A DNA stretch of 64,000 nucleotides from the NCBI GenBank assembly GCA_018340375.1, contig JAFFJZ010000014.1, positions 620,001 to 684,000 on the forward strand, read 5' to 3'. Below are positions 23,252-34,519 of this stretch, in pieces. The notes beneath the pieces are model-generated. The model was not told the DNA's origin, did no database searches, and worked only from the letters and a program-made list of their open reading frames with translations. Made by a program: the position numbers and the translations under genes. This DNA is from Gonatopus flavifemur (Eukaryota > Arthropoda > Insecta > Hymenoptera > Dryinidae). The first letter of the stretch is position 1. Each line of letters opens with the position of its first letter.

Positions 23252-23390
23252 GTTCCCGCAGTCCGGGAATAGCAAAACTAGACACGGTTCACCGTGTGAA
23301 TAGTATGCTAATCAATAAATTAGAACGCGAAAAAAAAAACTTATGGGGAACAGAATTTGAAATAATGATTCAAAAGGTTCTAGTGAAATA

Positions 23391-25427
23391 CAGGGCGTCC
23401 TATTTGAAACAGGACAGCTGAATAACTCTCCAGGGAATGGAGGAGGAAAAAAATTGTTTCAGATAAAAGTTGTAGGGTTCGAAGGGGGCCATAAGATGGT
23501 GACCTTGAATTTGACCTTGAGGTCAATTTTGAGCATAATTGATGGTCACAGTATGTTTTTTCAAATGGAAAACCCTACGTTCGACCTCAGAAATGGAAAG
23601 AACGGAAAATTTTACGTCCGAATATGTTAACATATCAGGTCATTTAGAGGTCATTTGAAGGTCAAAAAACCATTTTCCATGGATTTCCACGGGAAAGCCT
23701 CAAACGAGTTGTTTCTCTGACCAAAGTTATCAAAGTTAGAGTGAAACCCCACGTTTCGACCTTGAATTGAAAGTAAACAGAACTAACATTCAGAGTCTAT
23801 TCTTCATATCAGTACGAAAATGATCATTAAGGAGTTTCCATCGTTCACGGTGTAAGTGCGGGTTCAAAATGGTTTATTCACCTAACAAATGTGTTGATGT
23901 TTTAATGATCTCGGGTGAGTGTCGTGGAGTGTATCAAAGAGCGTCACGATTGTACAGAGAGCAGTTCGGAGATCGGCAGCATCATCCTTCTCCAGAAGTC
24001 ATTCGCCAAGTTGGAAGAAATTGTCGACAAGGAAGGATTGGTCAACGCCGAAACAATCAAGGTTTCAACTTTAACGACCCTCGATGCGTTGCTGTTTTAG
24101 CAATAATACACATGAATCCTCATGTTAGTTTACGTGATATTGAACGCGATTTGGGTATTCCACGCAGTACGGCACACAGAATTCTACAAGCTGCTCAATA
24201 TCATCCGTACCACATCACACTGACCCAAGAATTATCTCAACAAGATATGCAGAATCGGGTTAACTTTTGCCATTGGGCTTTACAGAGGTTGAACGAAGCG
24301 CCCGATTTCTTTCGATATGTTCTTTTCAGTGATGAATCAACGTTTCAAAGTACTGGCTTGTTAAATCGTCACAATAGCCACTATTGGTCAGCGCAAAACC
24401 CGCACTGGACTCAACAAGTTGATCATCAGCATCGGTGGAGCATAAATGTTTGGTGTGGAATTCTAGACAATCAAGTTATTGGGCCGTATTTTTTTGATGG
24501 AACTGTTAACGGTCCTAATTATCTACAGTTTTTACAGAATGAATCACCAGTTCTCATGGAAGATGTGACATTAGCAACTAGGCAGAGGATGTGGTATCAA
24601 CAAGACGGTGCACCACCACACTTTGCTCGATGTGTAAGGGATTATCTAAATATCCTTTTCCCCAATCGTTGGATTGGTCGAGGTGGATTTGTACTGTGGC
24701 CGGCAAGATCTCCTGATCTCACCCCTCTAGATTTTCATTTGTGGGGTTACTTGAAGAATGTCGTTTATACCAACCGACCAACAACACCTGTGGATCTAAA
24801 ACGACGCAACAGATACGCAATTGCGAATATTCGTGCAGAAGTTTCTTCAGTCTGTTCTTGGAAACTTCCGACGCCGGCTGGAGTTATGTATTAAAGTAAA
24901 TGGCGGTCAATTCGAACATCTCCCGCAATGAGTGTGTCTCACCCGTCAACGGATTCGTGCCATCTGTAATCATAAAACGACGAACTGGGAAAATAAATAA
25001 TTTTTTAATTATTGTTTTAAATTTGGCATTCATCATCGTTCTCAAGGTCGAATTCAAGGTCGAAACGTGGGGTTTCACTCTAACTTTGATAACTTTGGTC
25101 AGAGAAACAACTCGTTTGAGGCTTTCCCGTGGAAATCCATGGAAAATGGTTTTTTGACCTTCAAATGACCTCTTAATGACCTGATATGCTAACATATTCG
25201 GACGTAAAATTTTCCGTCCTTTCCATTTCTGAGGTCGAACGTAGGGTTTTCCATTTGAAAAAACATACTGTGACCATCAATTATGCTCAAAATTGACCTC
25301 AAGGTCAAATTCAAGGTCACCATCTTATGGCCCCCTTCGAACCCTACAACTTTTATCCGAACAATTTTTTTCCCCCTCCATTCCCTGAAGAGTAATTCAG
25401 CTGTCCTGTTTCAAATGGGACGCCCTG
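23391..25427 (+). mobile_element. Tc1/mariner-superfamily element with DD41D spacing and long TIRs
   Basis: Both ends start CAGGGCGTCC and are flanked by TA (23389-23390 and 25428-25429). The terminal inverted repeats extend for about 378 bases (23391-23768 and 25051-25427) with only scattered mismatches. The arms hold repeated AAGGTCA-type motifs that may be transposase-binding sites; that role is inference. Between them lies one transposase gene. The high arm identity and nearly intact gene point to relatively recent activity. Confidence 0.93.
23869..24894 (+). CDS. DD41D Tc1/mariner transposase, frameshift near C-terminus
   Basis: The 341-codon frame starts MVYSPNKCVDVLMISGECRG. It carries an N-terminal helix-turn-helix region (residues about 10-110, with LRDIERDLGIPRSTAHRIL). 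The catalytic residues are Asp in LFSDESTF, Asp in YQQDGAPPHFA, and Asp in PDLTPLDFHLWGYLK; 41 residues lie between the last two. The last 20 or so codons to 24894 do not look like the family. Shifting one base near 24855 gives a more family-like tail (RRRLELCIKVNGGQFEHL) ending near 24930, so I infer a one-base indel there. The core domain is intact. It would cut and paste copies bearing the long TIRs. Confidence 0.88.
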   Translation: MVYSPNKCVDVLMISGECRGVYQRASRLYREQFGDRQHHPSPEVIRQVGRNCRQGRIGQRRNNQGFNFNDPRCVAVLAIIHMNPHVSLRDIERDLGIPRSTAHRILQAAQYHPYHITLTQELSQQDMQNRVNFCHWALQRLNEAPDFFRYVLFSDESTFQSTGLLNRHNSHYWSAQNPHWTQQVDHQHRWSINVWCGILDNQVIGPYFFDGTVNGPNYLQFLQNESPVLMEDVTLATRQRMWYQQDGAPPHFARCVRDYLNILFPNRWIGRGGFVLWPARSPDLTPLDFHLWGYLKNVVYTNRPTTPVDLKRRNRYAIANIRAEVSSVCSWKLPTPAGVMY

Positions 25428-26087
25428 TATAATTGAATAAAATGTACAAAACGTAAGAAAATCAACTCGAAAAATGTTGAACTATACAAACTTCATAAAT
25501 ACAGAATAAAATCAGAAGAATAATTCTTCATATATTTCCTCGTATTATATGTTCACATCGATGACTCATAATAATACCGACACACATCATACATCATGAT
25601 AAAACATATGATCCAATTCGATGACAATAAGTGAAATGAATAACACAGGGAAATATCAACGTCAGAAGATAAAATCATATACAAGATGAAATCATATGTT
25701 CGCTGTAAACGTAACGAAAAGCAATCGAGAAAATCGCAACATATACAAAGAAAAGTTAATCTCATATCGCTATAAGTTACTCTTTTGAAAATCAAAGTAT
25801 TCCTATATCCTCGTATATTTTCGTTTGAAATGAACTTCAAGATAGAGAATTTCGATTTCGTTCACTGGAATGCTTGACAGGAACATGACATGAAACAATA
25901 TTTGGCATGAAATTTGTTAAGAATCAATTCAAACCATATTATGAAGATGAGCATTCAAGATATTAAAATCAGTTGACACATGAATTCATAAACATGGAAA
26001 CTCCGAGAATGAGCAAAAAAACGTGTAACGCGAGAGCATGATTTAATAAAATTCGATACGGAAGAAAAGTTGAGATACTCAAGTGGT
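25428..26087. other. Unassigned AT-rich sequence
   Basis: No convincing coding region or repeat boundary is seen between the DD41D element and the 3' end of the LINE. Confidence 0.4.
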
Positions 26088-26373
26088 ATTTTATTAAACT
26101 TTAGTTTTTTTACAAACCAGAAAGTGGACTTGGTTTACAAAATATCATTTCAACCCACACATACCACAAACCCTACATTCATAACCCGTGCTCCATGCTA
26201 TTATTAAACAATCATACCCATACATCCGCAATACAAAGAACTTTTATAAATCCTAACAAACAGTGTTAATCAATTAATTATCTTTCCAATTAATTATCTA
26301 TACTCTTTTATGATATCAAATTAAATACATCACAGTCTTATATACCTCATCTACTAAAAGTGATCACCTGTAA

Positions 26374-29300
26374 TCATTCTCTTTTCCATTTCTCTTTTTC
26401 TAACTCTTTTTCTTCTAATTTCCACACCTCTACCAAAATTTTGACTTTTTCCGCATCTAACTCATCGTCTAGTAATCCGTTTATTATTTCCTCCTTATTC
26501 TTCCCTGGGCCATCAAAACACTTACTAACCATCTCACATCTTACCACTAAATGCTCTAATGAGTCTAGCTCTTTTTTACATAATCTACAATACTTCTGAT
26601 CATTCTCCCACCAATACTCGTCACCTAATTCTAAATTTCCCATCCTTAAATTCAATAACGCCCTTATTCCATTACCCAACCCTTTCTTACTTGACTCCTT
26701 CATATTCTTCCACTTTAAGTATGAAGGACCTATAATACCTTTGTCTAAAGCTATATATCTCTTATTATATTTCGCCTCATGTATTTTTCCATTCTCTAAT
26801 CGCCTTTGGACTTCTAATTCTCTCAAAATTATTTCCCTTTCTATATATAACCCTCTTTCTCAACATTCCTCTACTCCTACCAAACCCCAACCATTTCTGT
26901 TAGAATATTTTCCTCTCTCTAAACTGAATTTGTCTATCCATCCCTCTCTCTTTTTTTCCTCTCAGCATATCCTCGTCCAATCATCTATCTCTTTTGCCCT
27001 TGTCTTTCTTCCATAATTAACTGCTCTAATTCCCCATTCCATTTTCAAACTACTTAATCTCAGTTCTCTAGCTATTATATATCGAGGTGGACAATATTCC
27101 AAATTGCATGTCCATCTTATATAATCCATCATTATTCTCTCCAGTTTCTTCTTCCCCTCCTATCCCCAAATTTCAACCCCATATGACATAAAACTTCAAA
27201 CCATATACTTAAAAAACAACCATCTTCTTTCAAAATCATCCCTACATATCCTTTCCCCTCTACTCCATACTTTTCCAGCTGCTAGTGTTCCTTTTCTTCT
27301 TAATCCTAGAATATGATCTTTATAGTCAGCTTTTCTGTTGAACACGAATCGTGAATACTCAAAATTTTCCACCTCTTCAAGTCTATCTTTTCCCCATTCC
27401 TCTTTTCTCTCATTACCGTGTTTATTAAGAACCATCACCTTTGTTTTCCCCACATTTGAATTCAATTTTATATCATTTAGAAATGACCTTAGAGTACTCA
27501 TCATATCTTTCAATGCCTCCCTATTTTTCGCTAAAATGACCATGTCAACCGCATACGACAATGACCATACCCTCCTACTGCCCAATTTTATTCCTCCTAC
27601 CCCTCTCACCTCTCACTTATTATCTAACCCCGCTATATATGAGTTGAAAAGTAAAGGACTCAATACACAACCTTGCTTTACTCCTTTCCTCGTGACAAAT
27701 TCTTCAGATACTTTGTCCTCTGTTCTCACCCTGACCCTCGTGTTCCTATACAATTTCCTCATCCTTTTGATGAGATTCCCGTCGATTCCTTCCATTCGCA
27801 ATTTTTCCCAAAGATTTTCCTTATGAACATTATCAAAGGCTGCCTCCAGGTCGATGAAGAGCGCATACACTCTATCTCCTTTCACTTTTCCTCTCTGCAC
27901 CAAGTGATTTAGGATGAGAATATTGTCAATAGTTGACCTTCCTTTTCTGAAACCCGCTTGACTTACAGGTATTGAATTCTTCATCTCCACTACGTCTTCC
28001 AACCTTTTCCTGATTATTTTCGCACATATCTTATATGCACTGCATAACAGCGATATTTCTCTATAATTACCTGCTCTCTTGGGGTCACCCTTCTTATATA
28101 GAGTGATCAAAAGGCTGGTCCCCCAATCCTTAGGCATGTCCTTCCCCTTCCATATATCTTTGAACAGGTCGAGGAAACTCTTCTTCACTCCGCTGCTACC
28201 ATATTTCCCTGCCTCGCATGGTATGCCATCTATCCCTGCCGCCTTCCTTGTTTTCAATCTCGAAATTGCCTGCCAAACCTCTTCTTCTTCCAGGTTATCC
28301 TCTGGGTCAAGAGGATCCTCATCGTTACTATCCCCTATCATATGTAAATTATGTCCATCCAGTAACTTCATGAAATGCGTTTTCTAGGTTTCTGTATCAA
28401 TTTCATTTATCCTCTCCTTCTGTTTCTTGAGTTTGCTGTTCATGAATTTCCATATCTCGGTTTCATTCTTCATATTTATCATATGCATTTCTTCCTGTCT
28501 TCTTTCCCTTCCCTTTTTCTTCTCCTGCATCGTCTTCATTTTCTCCTTCTCCTCTGTATATTCTCCTTCATTCATTTTTCCTGCTCTCCATTTCATATAT
28601 ATTCTCTTAACTCTCCTCTTGATCTTCGTGCATTTTACATCCCACCACTCCTTGTGTCCTGTACCTTTTTTCTTTATAACGATCTCCTTCTTCATCATAG
28701 CGTTGTCAACTATCTTCTCCAAATGATCCCATTTTTCTTCAACAGAATATTCTTCACCATCCTGCTTCTCTTCTTGCACATTTTCCTTACTTGTATTTTC
28801 TTTATATAAACTCATTGCCTCTCCGTCCCATCTTATAATAATCTTTTTTCTTCCTTTCTCTCCTTTGTTTCCTTCAGCTGCATCTTCTCCGTAAAATTCA
28901 AGCGTCAGCGGTACATGATCCGAATCTACTCTACAACCAATCTTGAAATCTTCTACCCCTTCCCATCCTTTTTCGTTAACCATAATATAATCAATTACTG
29001 AACATCCTCTAGAACTTACATATGTAAATTCCCCTCCCCTATCACCATATACATTTCCATTCGAAATATACATCCCTTTTTCCTGTACCCAGTTGATCAT
29101 ATTTCTTCCTCCGTTCCCTATTACTTTATCTTCACTTACCCTCCACATATCTTCATCATCCTCACCCACTCCACCCATTTCCCCTATCCTCGTGTTAAAA
29201 TCCCCACCCACTATTGAAATATCTTGATCCAAATTTTCACCATCATGTAGAAAATTCCAATCCCCCCCCCACCCCTCTCCCATATATACTGACCATATGT

Positions 29301-29694
29301 AAATATTTCTTTCTCTTTCCTCAATCTTGGATAATATTATTCTTTCCTCTTCCTCTCTTATCAAATTACATCCCTCTTGGGCCCACTCTTTTCTTAACCC
29401 TATTGAAATTCCCCCCTTCGCTCTGCCTTTCTTGACTTCTTTTTTCGCAAAGCTACATGTCCATTTGTGCGAATTAGGTGAACATCCTTCTAAACTATCC
29501 CATCCTTTTTCTGTAACCCATGTTCCGCTCAAACTTATAAAATCAAAATTGCAAACATACCTCCAAAATCCTTCATCCTGCCTACATGAACCCGCTACGT
29601 TCCAGAAAATCATTTCCCCCCCTTTCGCAGTTGCTTCACTCTCATTATTCCCACTGAACCCCCCTTTTCTCCCAAATCTTCTTCTTTCACACAC
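26374..29694 (-). pseudogene. LINE ORF2: endonuclease, reverse transcriptase, Cys/His tail
   Basis: The whole ORF2, about 1,107 codons, stays in one frame and is broken only by nonsense codons. These lie near 28372, 27610 and 27193, with three more between 26830 and 27160. The AP endonuclease comes first (MIFWNVAGSCRQ, VGGDFNTRIG, DSDHVPLTLEF). The RT follows (TRKAAGIDGIPCEA, SQAGFRKGRSTIDN, LFIDLEAAFDNV, KQGCVLSPLLFN). The catalytic box reads SYAVDMVILA, so the first Asp of the usual YADD is Val. The C-terminal zinc-knuckle-like motif is CRLCKKELDSLEHLVVRC. The copy is inactive. Confidence 0.9.
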
Positions 29695-29744
29695 TTTCCG
29701 GTCAATTAAAAATTTTGCACTCTTAACCCACCCCCTGCCTCTTC

Positions 29745-30467
29745 CTACCTCAATTCCCCGTCTCTTGCCCTCTCATTTTCCCATTTCTTCTCTATATCCG
29801 TCCACATTCTCCATACATTATCAAACCTCACCTTACCTCCACCCACCTTTACATTCAAACCTCTACTTCTTTGTTCTTCATTCCATTTATTTATTTTCTT
29901 TTGCATTTTTCTTTCCTCCCATGTGAGATCATTCTCTATGGAAAATTGACCACCCTTTAATTTGTTTTTGTTTTTCATAACCTCATCTTTCGCTTCACAA
30001 TTTTCTAGCTTTGCAATAACAACCGTACCACTCACCCATGCCTTTTTCACCTCTACGTAAACCCCAAAATTTCCTCCTAGAAATTTTTCTACCCATACCT
30101 TTGTACCCTCCCCTTGAACTTCAGCCCCTCTCATAACAATATGATCCTTCCTTCCCCTTTCCTCCTGCTCAACAACCATTTTCTTCATTTTCTCTACTTC
30201 TCTCTCATTTAATGCACTCTCACTATATCTAGAACCTCCATAGCTGCTTCCCCCCCATCTTGAGCTTTTCCCTATACACGCACTACTCACAGTTCCATTT
30301 GGAACTTCTTCTTTCCCTGCCCTTTCCTCAACTTTTTCCTCTAACCTATCCATCCTTGATTCTATATTCTCTAATCTTCCTTCCCACTCTTTCTCTTTTC
30401 CGTTTGAATCCTCTAAGTATCCTATGTATTGTTGTCTGCTATCCTTTATATTTGCATTTTGAAACAA
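29745..30467 (-). CDS. LINE ORF1 (RNA-binding, L1 ORF1-like)
   Basis: The open frame of 240 codons has a charged, heptad-like N-terminal third (RLENIESRMDRLEEKVEERA), a likely coiled coil. An RRM-like and C-terminal region follows (DHIVMRGAEVQGEGTKVWVE, then LTWEERKMQKKINKWNEEQR), matching the layout of L1-type ORF1 proteins that package LINE RNA. No stop interrupts it. The N-terminus begins right at the element's left boundary, so it may be truncated. Confidence 0.75.
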   Translation of the reverse strand: MFQNANIKDSRQQYIGYLEDSNGKEKEWEGRLENIESRMDRLEEKVEERAGKEEVPNGTVSSACIGKSSRWGGSSYGGSRYSESALNEREVEKMKKMVVEQEERGRKDHIVMRGAEVQGEGTKVWVEKFLGGNFGVYVEVKKAWVSGTVVIAKLENCEAKDEVMKNKNKLKGGQFSIENDLTWEERKMQKKINKWNEEQRSRGLNVKVGGGKVRFDNVWRMWTDIEKKWENERARDGELR

Positions 30468-31170
30468 TGCTTTCTGAATATCAGGACAAGCTCAAATGCA
30501 TGATTACGGGAGATGAGACTTGAATTCATGCTTACGACCCTGGAACAACCGACCAATCAAGCGAATATCGTGCTAAAGGCGAGGACAGACCGAAAAGAGC
30601 ACGTCAAAGTCGTTCAAAAATCAAGGTCATGATGACAGTTTTTCTCCGATTTTCGTGGTGTGGTGCATCATGAATTCCTTCCACCTCACCAAACTGTGTA
30701 TAAGGAATATTATTGAAGCGTTATGCGTCGTTTGCGTGGAGCAATTTGTCTGAAAAGACCAGAATTATGAGTCAACAACTCTTGGTTTTTGCATCACGAT
30801 AATGCACCAGCTCATACTGCACTTGTTCTTCGTGACCATTTCGCCAAAAATTCGACGCATATCGTTCCGCAATACTGTGTTCGCCTGATTTGGCTCCGTG
30901 TGACTCCTGGCTATTCACAAAACTCAAGAGACCACTCCGGAGGGAGCGTTTGGAGTCGATTGAGGAGATTAAAGCTGAATCGAAGAAGGCACTGATGGCT
31001 TCACCGGAAAGGACTATTTAGCATGTTCCGATGATTGGAAAAAATGTTGGCATTAGTGTATTTTATCGAGGGGGGATTACTTTGAAGGGGATGAAATGAA
31101 TGTAGAAGAATAAATGAAGATTTTTTATTTTACAAACAAATTCACCTCACTTTTTGCCTACAGTAGTATA
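30468..31170 (+). pseudogene. Mariner transposase relic (5'-truncated)
   Basis: The C-terminal half of a DD34D mariner transposase can be read across several frames. First comes MITGDET followed by a stop where Trp is expected, then HAYDPGTTDQSSEYR; later come HHDNAPAHTALVLRDHFAKN and a broken YSPD-like region. The right end near 31140-31170 (TTCACCTCACTTTTTGCCTA) resembles a decayed mariner TIR. The 5' half is absent and the left edge is the LINE's 5' end. Multiple stops and frameshifts show great age. Confidence 0.78.
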
Positions 31171-32030
31171 TAGTCGGGTGATTGATTGTCCCTGTGTTTC
31201 TGATTATGACTTCGTATTTTTACCCCTGTGTACTATTCGTTACATGTGATGATTTTGACCCGATTTCTTCCCTTGCCTTTCTCTCAAACTTTTTCGAAAA
31301 CTGAAAAACAGTGTTCCATCCTCCCAAAAAAAACATTGTGGAATAATCCACGATGGATAACAAAGAGACATCATGAAGTGTGTCGAATTGACACACAAAA
31401 CTGGCCACATTGGATCTTCCAACGATTATGTGGTCAAGTTGAGGTGAAACGATGTAGGAGACTGTGGGTTATCAAAATTATTTAGACAATTCATGTTTGA
31501 GTGTGGTGCGTCGGTAAGGAGTGGAATTGATTTTTTGAACAAGTTTGATAACATTCATGTGTAGCGTGATATTCTGGCTGAAAAGGACCCGAGCGATATG
31601 GGAAGTATCCCCAGGAATCCATACGTGGGATCCATGATTGAGGATTACGGAGCATCTATTGGTAACGATGATGTTTTCCACATATAATATGAGAATATCC
31701 ACCGAATGAATTATATTCTCACATCATACATGAGGTATATCGCCGAACATTGAATTTCTGAAAAGATATATACATAAGTCATTCATGGAAAATGATTCAT
31801 GTGAATTATATACATAAATTCTGTATAAATCTTATCGGATTATGAATATATATACATTCCCTTTCTTCATCTTGCTTTTGAATTCTCCCACCCAAGCACT
31901 CCCAGGGGTCAGTCAGGGTTCTGTGAGGAATAGTGTTCCATCAAAAAAGAAATTATTTTTTCTCAAAGTTGTAATAGCGTGGAAGAGTTGTGAATTGAGG
32001 AGGCAAACGAGTTGAAAAAGAAATTATGAG
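31171..32030. other. Unassigned sequence
   Basis: No recognisable gene or element is visible here. Confidence 0.4.
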
Positions 32031-32410
32031 AATCGGTTGACATCTTCCGGTCGCGCACAGGCCCTGGACTCCTACAAAATATGGGAAACCGTCATTTCTG
32101 CGATGATTTTTGGAATTCTCTATTTCAGCTGTTTTTGTACTGTAATAGTTCAGGACGTCTTCCACTCCAGCTCAAAAACTTCGGGATTCAAATAGGTTCA
32201 GATCAGTTGATATTCTCCGGTCGCGCATAAGGCCAAAAATTCGCCAGAATATTGAAAATCCCACGTTTTGATGTATTCATGTAAGTGTTTAATTTATTCT
32301 CATCCCAACGTGATAGCTGGAGTATTTTTATCCAAGAACGTAGGGATATAGTATTTCATTAGAAGTGATGAAATTAATAACCTCCGTTCGCGCAATGACC
32401 CAAATGCCAC
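32031..32410. repeat. Three diverged units of about 170 bp
   Basis: A block resembling GTTGATATTCTCCGGTCGCGCA recurs with GGTCGCGC at 32049 and 32219 and a variant GTTCGCGC at 32386. The spacing is 170 and 167 bases. The text between the blocks is strongly diverged. This looks like remnants of a tandem (satellite-type) repeat. Confidence 0.5.
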
Positions 32411-32529
32411 AGACAAACTGTGCCTGAAAAGGATGACTAGGCCTATGACATGATGGATGATAGCAGGAACAACGGGTTCCTTTGGACTTGTTCTATATTT
32501 GGAGAGCTTAATTATTGAAGTCACTGTAT

Positions 32530-34260
32530 AGTTTCATAATGAACATAGTCTGCTTCAACGGGGGACAGAGTCCCGGAAAAATCCTGGTGCCGGGGGTTGC
32601 TGATGCGCGCCGAAAATGTCTGCGGCTACACGGGACCACTCAAGGGATGAGGAACCGTCCAGGAGCTGCGATCAAGTCGGCGGAACACGAGGAGACGGGG
32701 GAGCTGCCCCACAGGGCCATCAACGAGAGCAAAGCCTCCTGTTTGTGGGAGCTGGGGCGACGGTCGACGGGGACTCCAGGGGTTCAGTTGACGAAATCTC
32801 GACTCAGAAGCTGGGGTCCTTGCGCTCGGCAGTCACATTGGACGAGGCTCTCGCGGAACGGGTCGTTCGAGATCTCTGTCTGACACACCCTTCCCGGCCG
32901 CAGTGAGATCTCAGTGACTTGCGCGACGTCCTACTCTCCACCATTGGGAAGCTTGACGTTGTCGTGAGTCAGCTGCTGAATCGGAAGGCTCCTGCGCCAA
33001 GAGGGACACCAGGGGAGGCCCTGAAGCTGATATGGCGTTGTCGACTTCACTTGTTTTTAGACATGTACAACACGAGTCCCATGGCTGGAGTCTCCAGCAC
33101 CCGCTGGAAGCTTTTTTGGGTTGCTCTTATCGGGGAGGGTAAGGGCGGATCAGAAACGCGGGTCCTCTCGCCACCCGCTGTGTATGCTAGACACGGCGGA
33201 TGAAGTTCTTGGGGCAGTTCTCAAGCAGAGGCTGCATCTGGCGATCAATGAGGCAGGGGGCCTGTTCCCGATGCAGTGCACGTCCCGTGTGGGTCGCTTG
33301 ACCCTCGATGCAGTCAAGGAGGTCGTCAAGGCCGTGCGGTGCGTGGAACACCGCCATCGTCATTCCAGGCACGTGGTCCTCCTCGTGACATTGGACGTGG
33401 GAAATGCGGTCAACTCTGCGCGTTGGAGTACGCGTTGCGTGCGCCCGATGATTCCATACTGGTTGAGTTTGGTCACGAAGTTGGCCTACTCGTTGAGGCA
33501 CACGACCTCGGGCAAGCGCAGCTCGTACTCGAACAGGCGGTGCGGCGCATGAAGCCCTTGATAAGGGAACATGGGTGGTCCCCGGCTCTCGGAACAACCA
33601 AAATCGTGGTTCTCACGAAGAAGAGAATCCCTGCTGTCTCCTTCTGCAGGTGGGGCAGGAGGCACTGGAGTTGGAGCCCATGGCACGGTACTTGAGCCTC
33701 ATCGTGAACCTGAGGCTGAGCTCCAGGGACCACACCCGGGGGTGTAGCGACAAAGCTGCTGGGAAGTTGATAGCTCTTCGCAGGCTCATGGCAAACTTCG
33801 GTGGCTCCAAATCAAGCATATGACAATTGTCGATGTCCGCGGTCCACTCGGTTTTCCTCTACGGGGCCGAGATCTGGAGGGATCACACGCAAAAGAAGAG
33901 CTGCAGAGTGCGACTCGAGCGAGTCCAACGACTCAGTGCGTTACGAGTCACCTCTGCTTCCACACGGTCTGTAGCTGTGTAGTTCTTTCCATAGCTGGAG
34001 TCATTCTTCGTTGCGCTCCTCGATGGGAAACGACAAAACATCTTTCAGTGGAGCAAGGCTAGAGAACCGAGGAACGTCGTGGTGGTTGAGGAGCTCACCC
34101 GCACGTCGAGCGGCGAGGGAGGAATTACGCTGGGTCATCAAAAGTGATGAGCATCGATGCTAGAAGGCGCTCAGAGAGAATCTCGATGGAGACCTCCCGG
34201 GTTCAGGGTATAGTATAGTGCTCCGCAAACTGTCGGAATGCAACAACGGTAACTCAGGAA
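32530..34260 (+). pseudogene. R1-clade LINE fragment A
   Basis: A GC-rich block unlike its AT-rich surroundings encodes broken pieces of an R1-type ORF2. Around 32915-33200 the text reads DVLLSTIGKLDVVVSQLL and LFLDMYNTSPMAG. From 33120 the RT reads PLCMLDTADEVLGAVLKQRL, VGRLTLDAVKEVVKAVR, and VVLLVTLDVGNAVNSARW, where motif A has Asn-Ala-Val instead of Asn-Ala-Phe. Later pieces (LIALRRLMANFGG; VTSHLCFHTVCSCVVLSIAGVI) belong to the thumb and C-terminal part. Frames change at least four times and the catalytic box region is deleted. It is non-functional. Confidence 0.8.
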
Positions 34261-34519
34261 ACGCGGAGACCATGGAACACATCGTTGGCATCACCCGGAA
34301 CGCCCACTCCATCCTCTGACATCGAGGAACCCGAGAATCCCACCTCATACGAGAGCGGAGGTAGCAAGCGCTCCTTTTTCGCTGAGGAATAGAGGAGCTC
34401 TGGGTCCGAACGGCCTACCAGGTGAGGTGCTGAGGGCAATTGCGCACGGTCATCTGAGGCTCTCGTTTGACATATGTGACGCCTGCTAGCAGGTAGGGAT
34501 CCTCTCTGTCCGTTGGGGG

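Larger units (their letters stand above)
17600..23388 (-). mobile_element. BEL/Pao LTR retrotransposon copy 2 (degenerate)
   Basis: Minus-strand gag, protease, RT, RNase H and integrase remnants occur in the same order as in copy 1, but the sequence is clearly a different family. On the minus strand a purine-rich tract (plus-strand 17857-17877) is followed by TGTTCGATCTCAGAG, which looks like a polypurine tract and a 3' LTR start at 17856. I find no matching 5' LTR on the right, so the element is probably truncated there or disrupted by the DD41D element inserted at 23390. Many in-frame stops are present. The outer boundaries given are approximate. Confidence 0.8.
26088..30467 (-). mobile_element. 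LINE with L1-like ORF1 (minus strand)
   Basis: A two-ORF non-LTR retrotransposon. ORF1 (29745-30467) and ORF2 (26374-29694) are separated by about 50 bases and lie in different frames. A 3' UTR of about 285 bases ends in an A-rich tail (minus-strand TAAAGTTTAATAAAA, around 26088-26105). The 5' end abuts a mariner relic at about 30468 and is probably truncated. I did not find a clear target duplication. Confidence 0.85.

Noticed and set aside
28384..29926. Plus-strand frames rich in Phe, Ser and Leu
   Set aside because: They are antisense shadows of the purine-rich minus-strand LINE ORFs.
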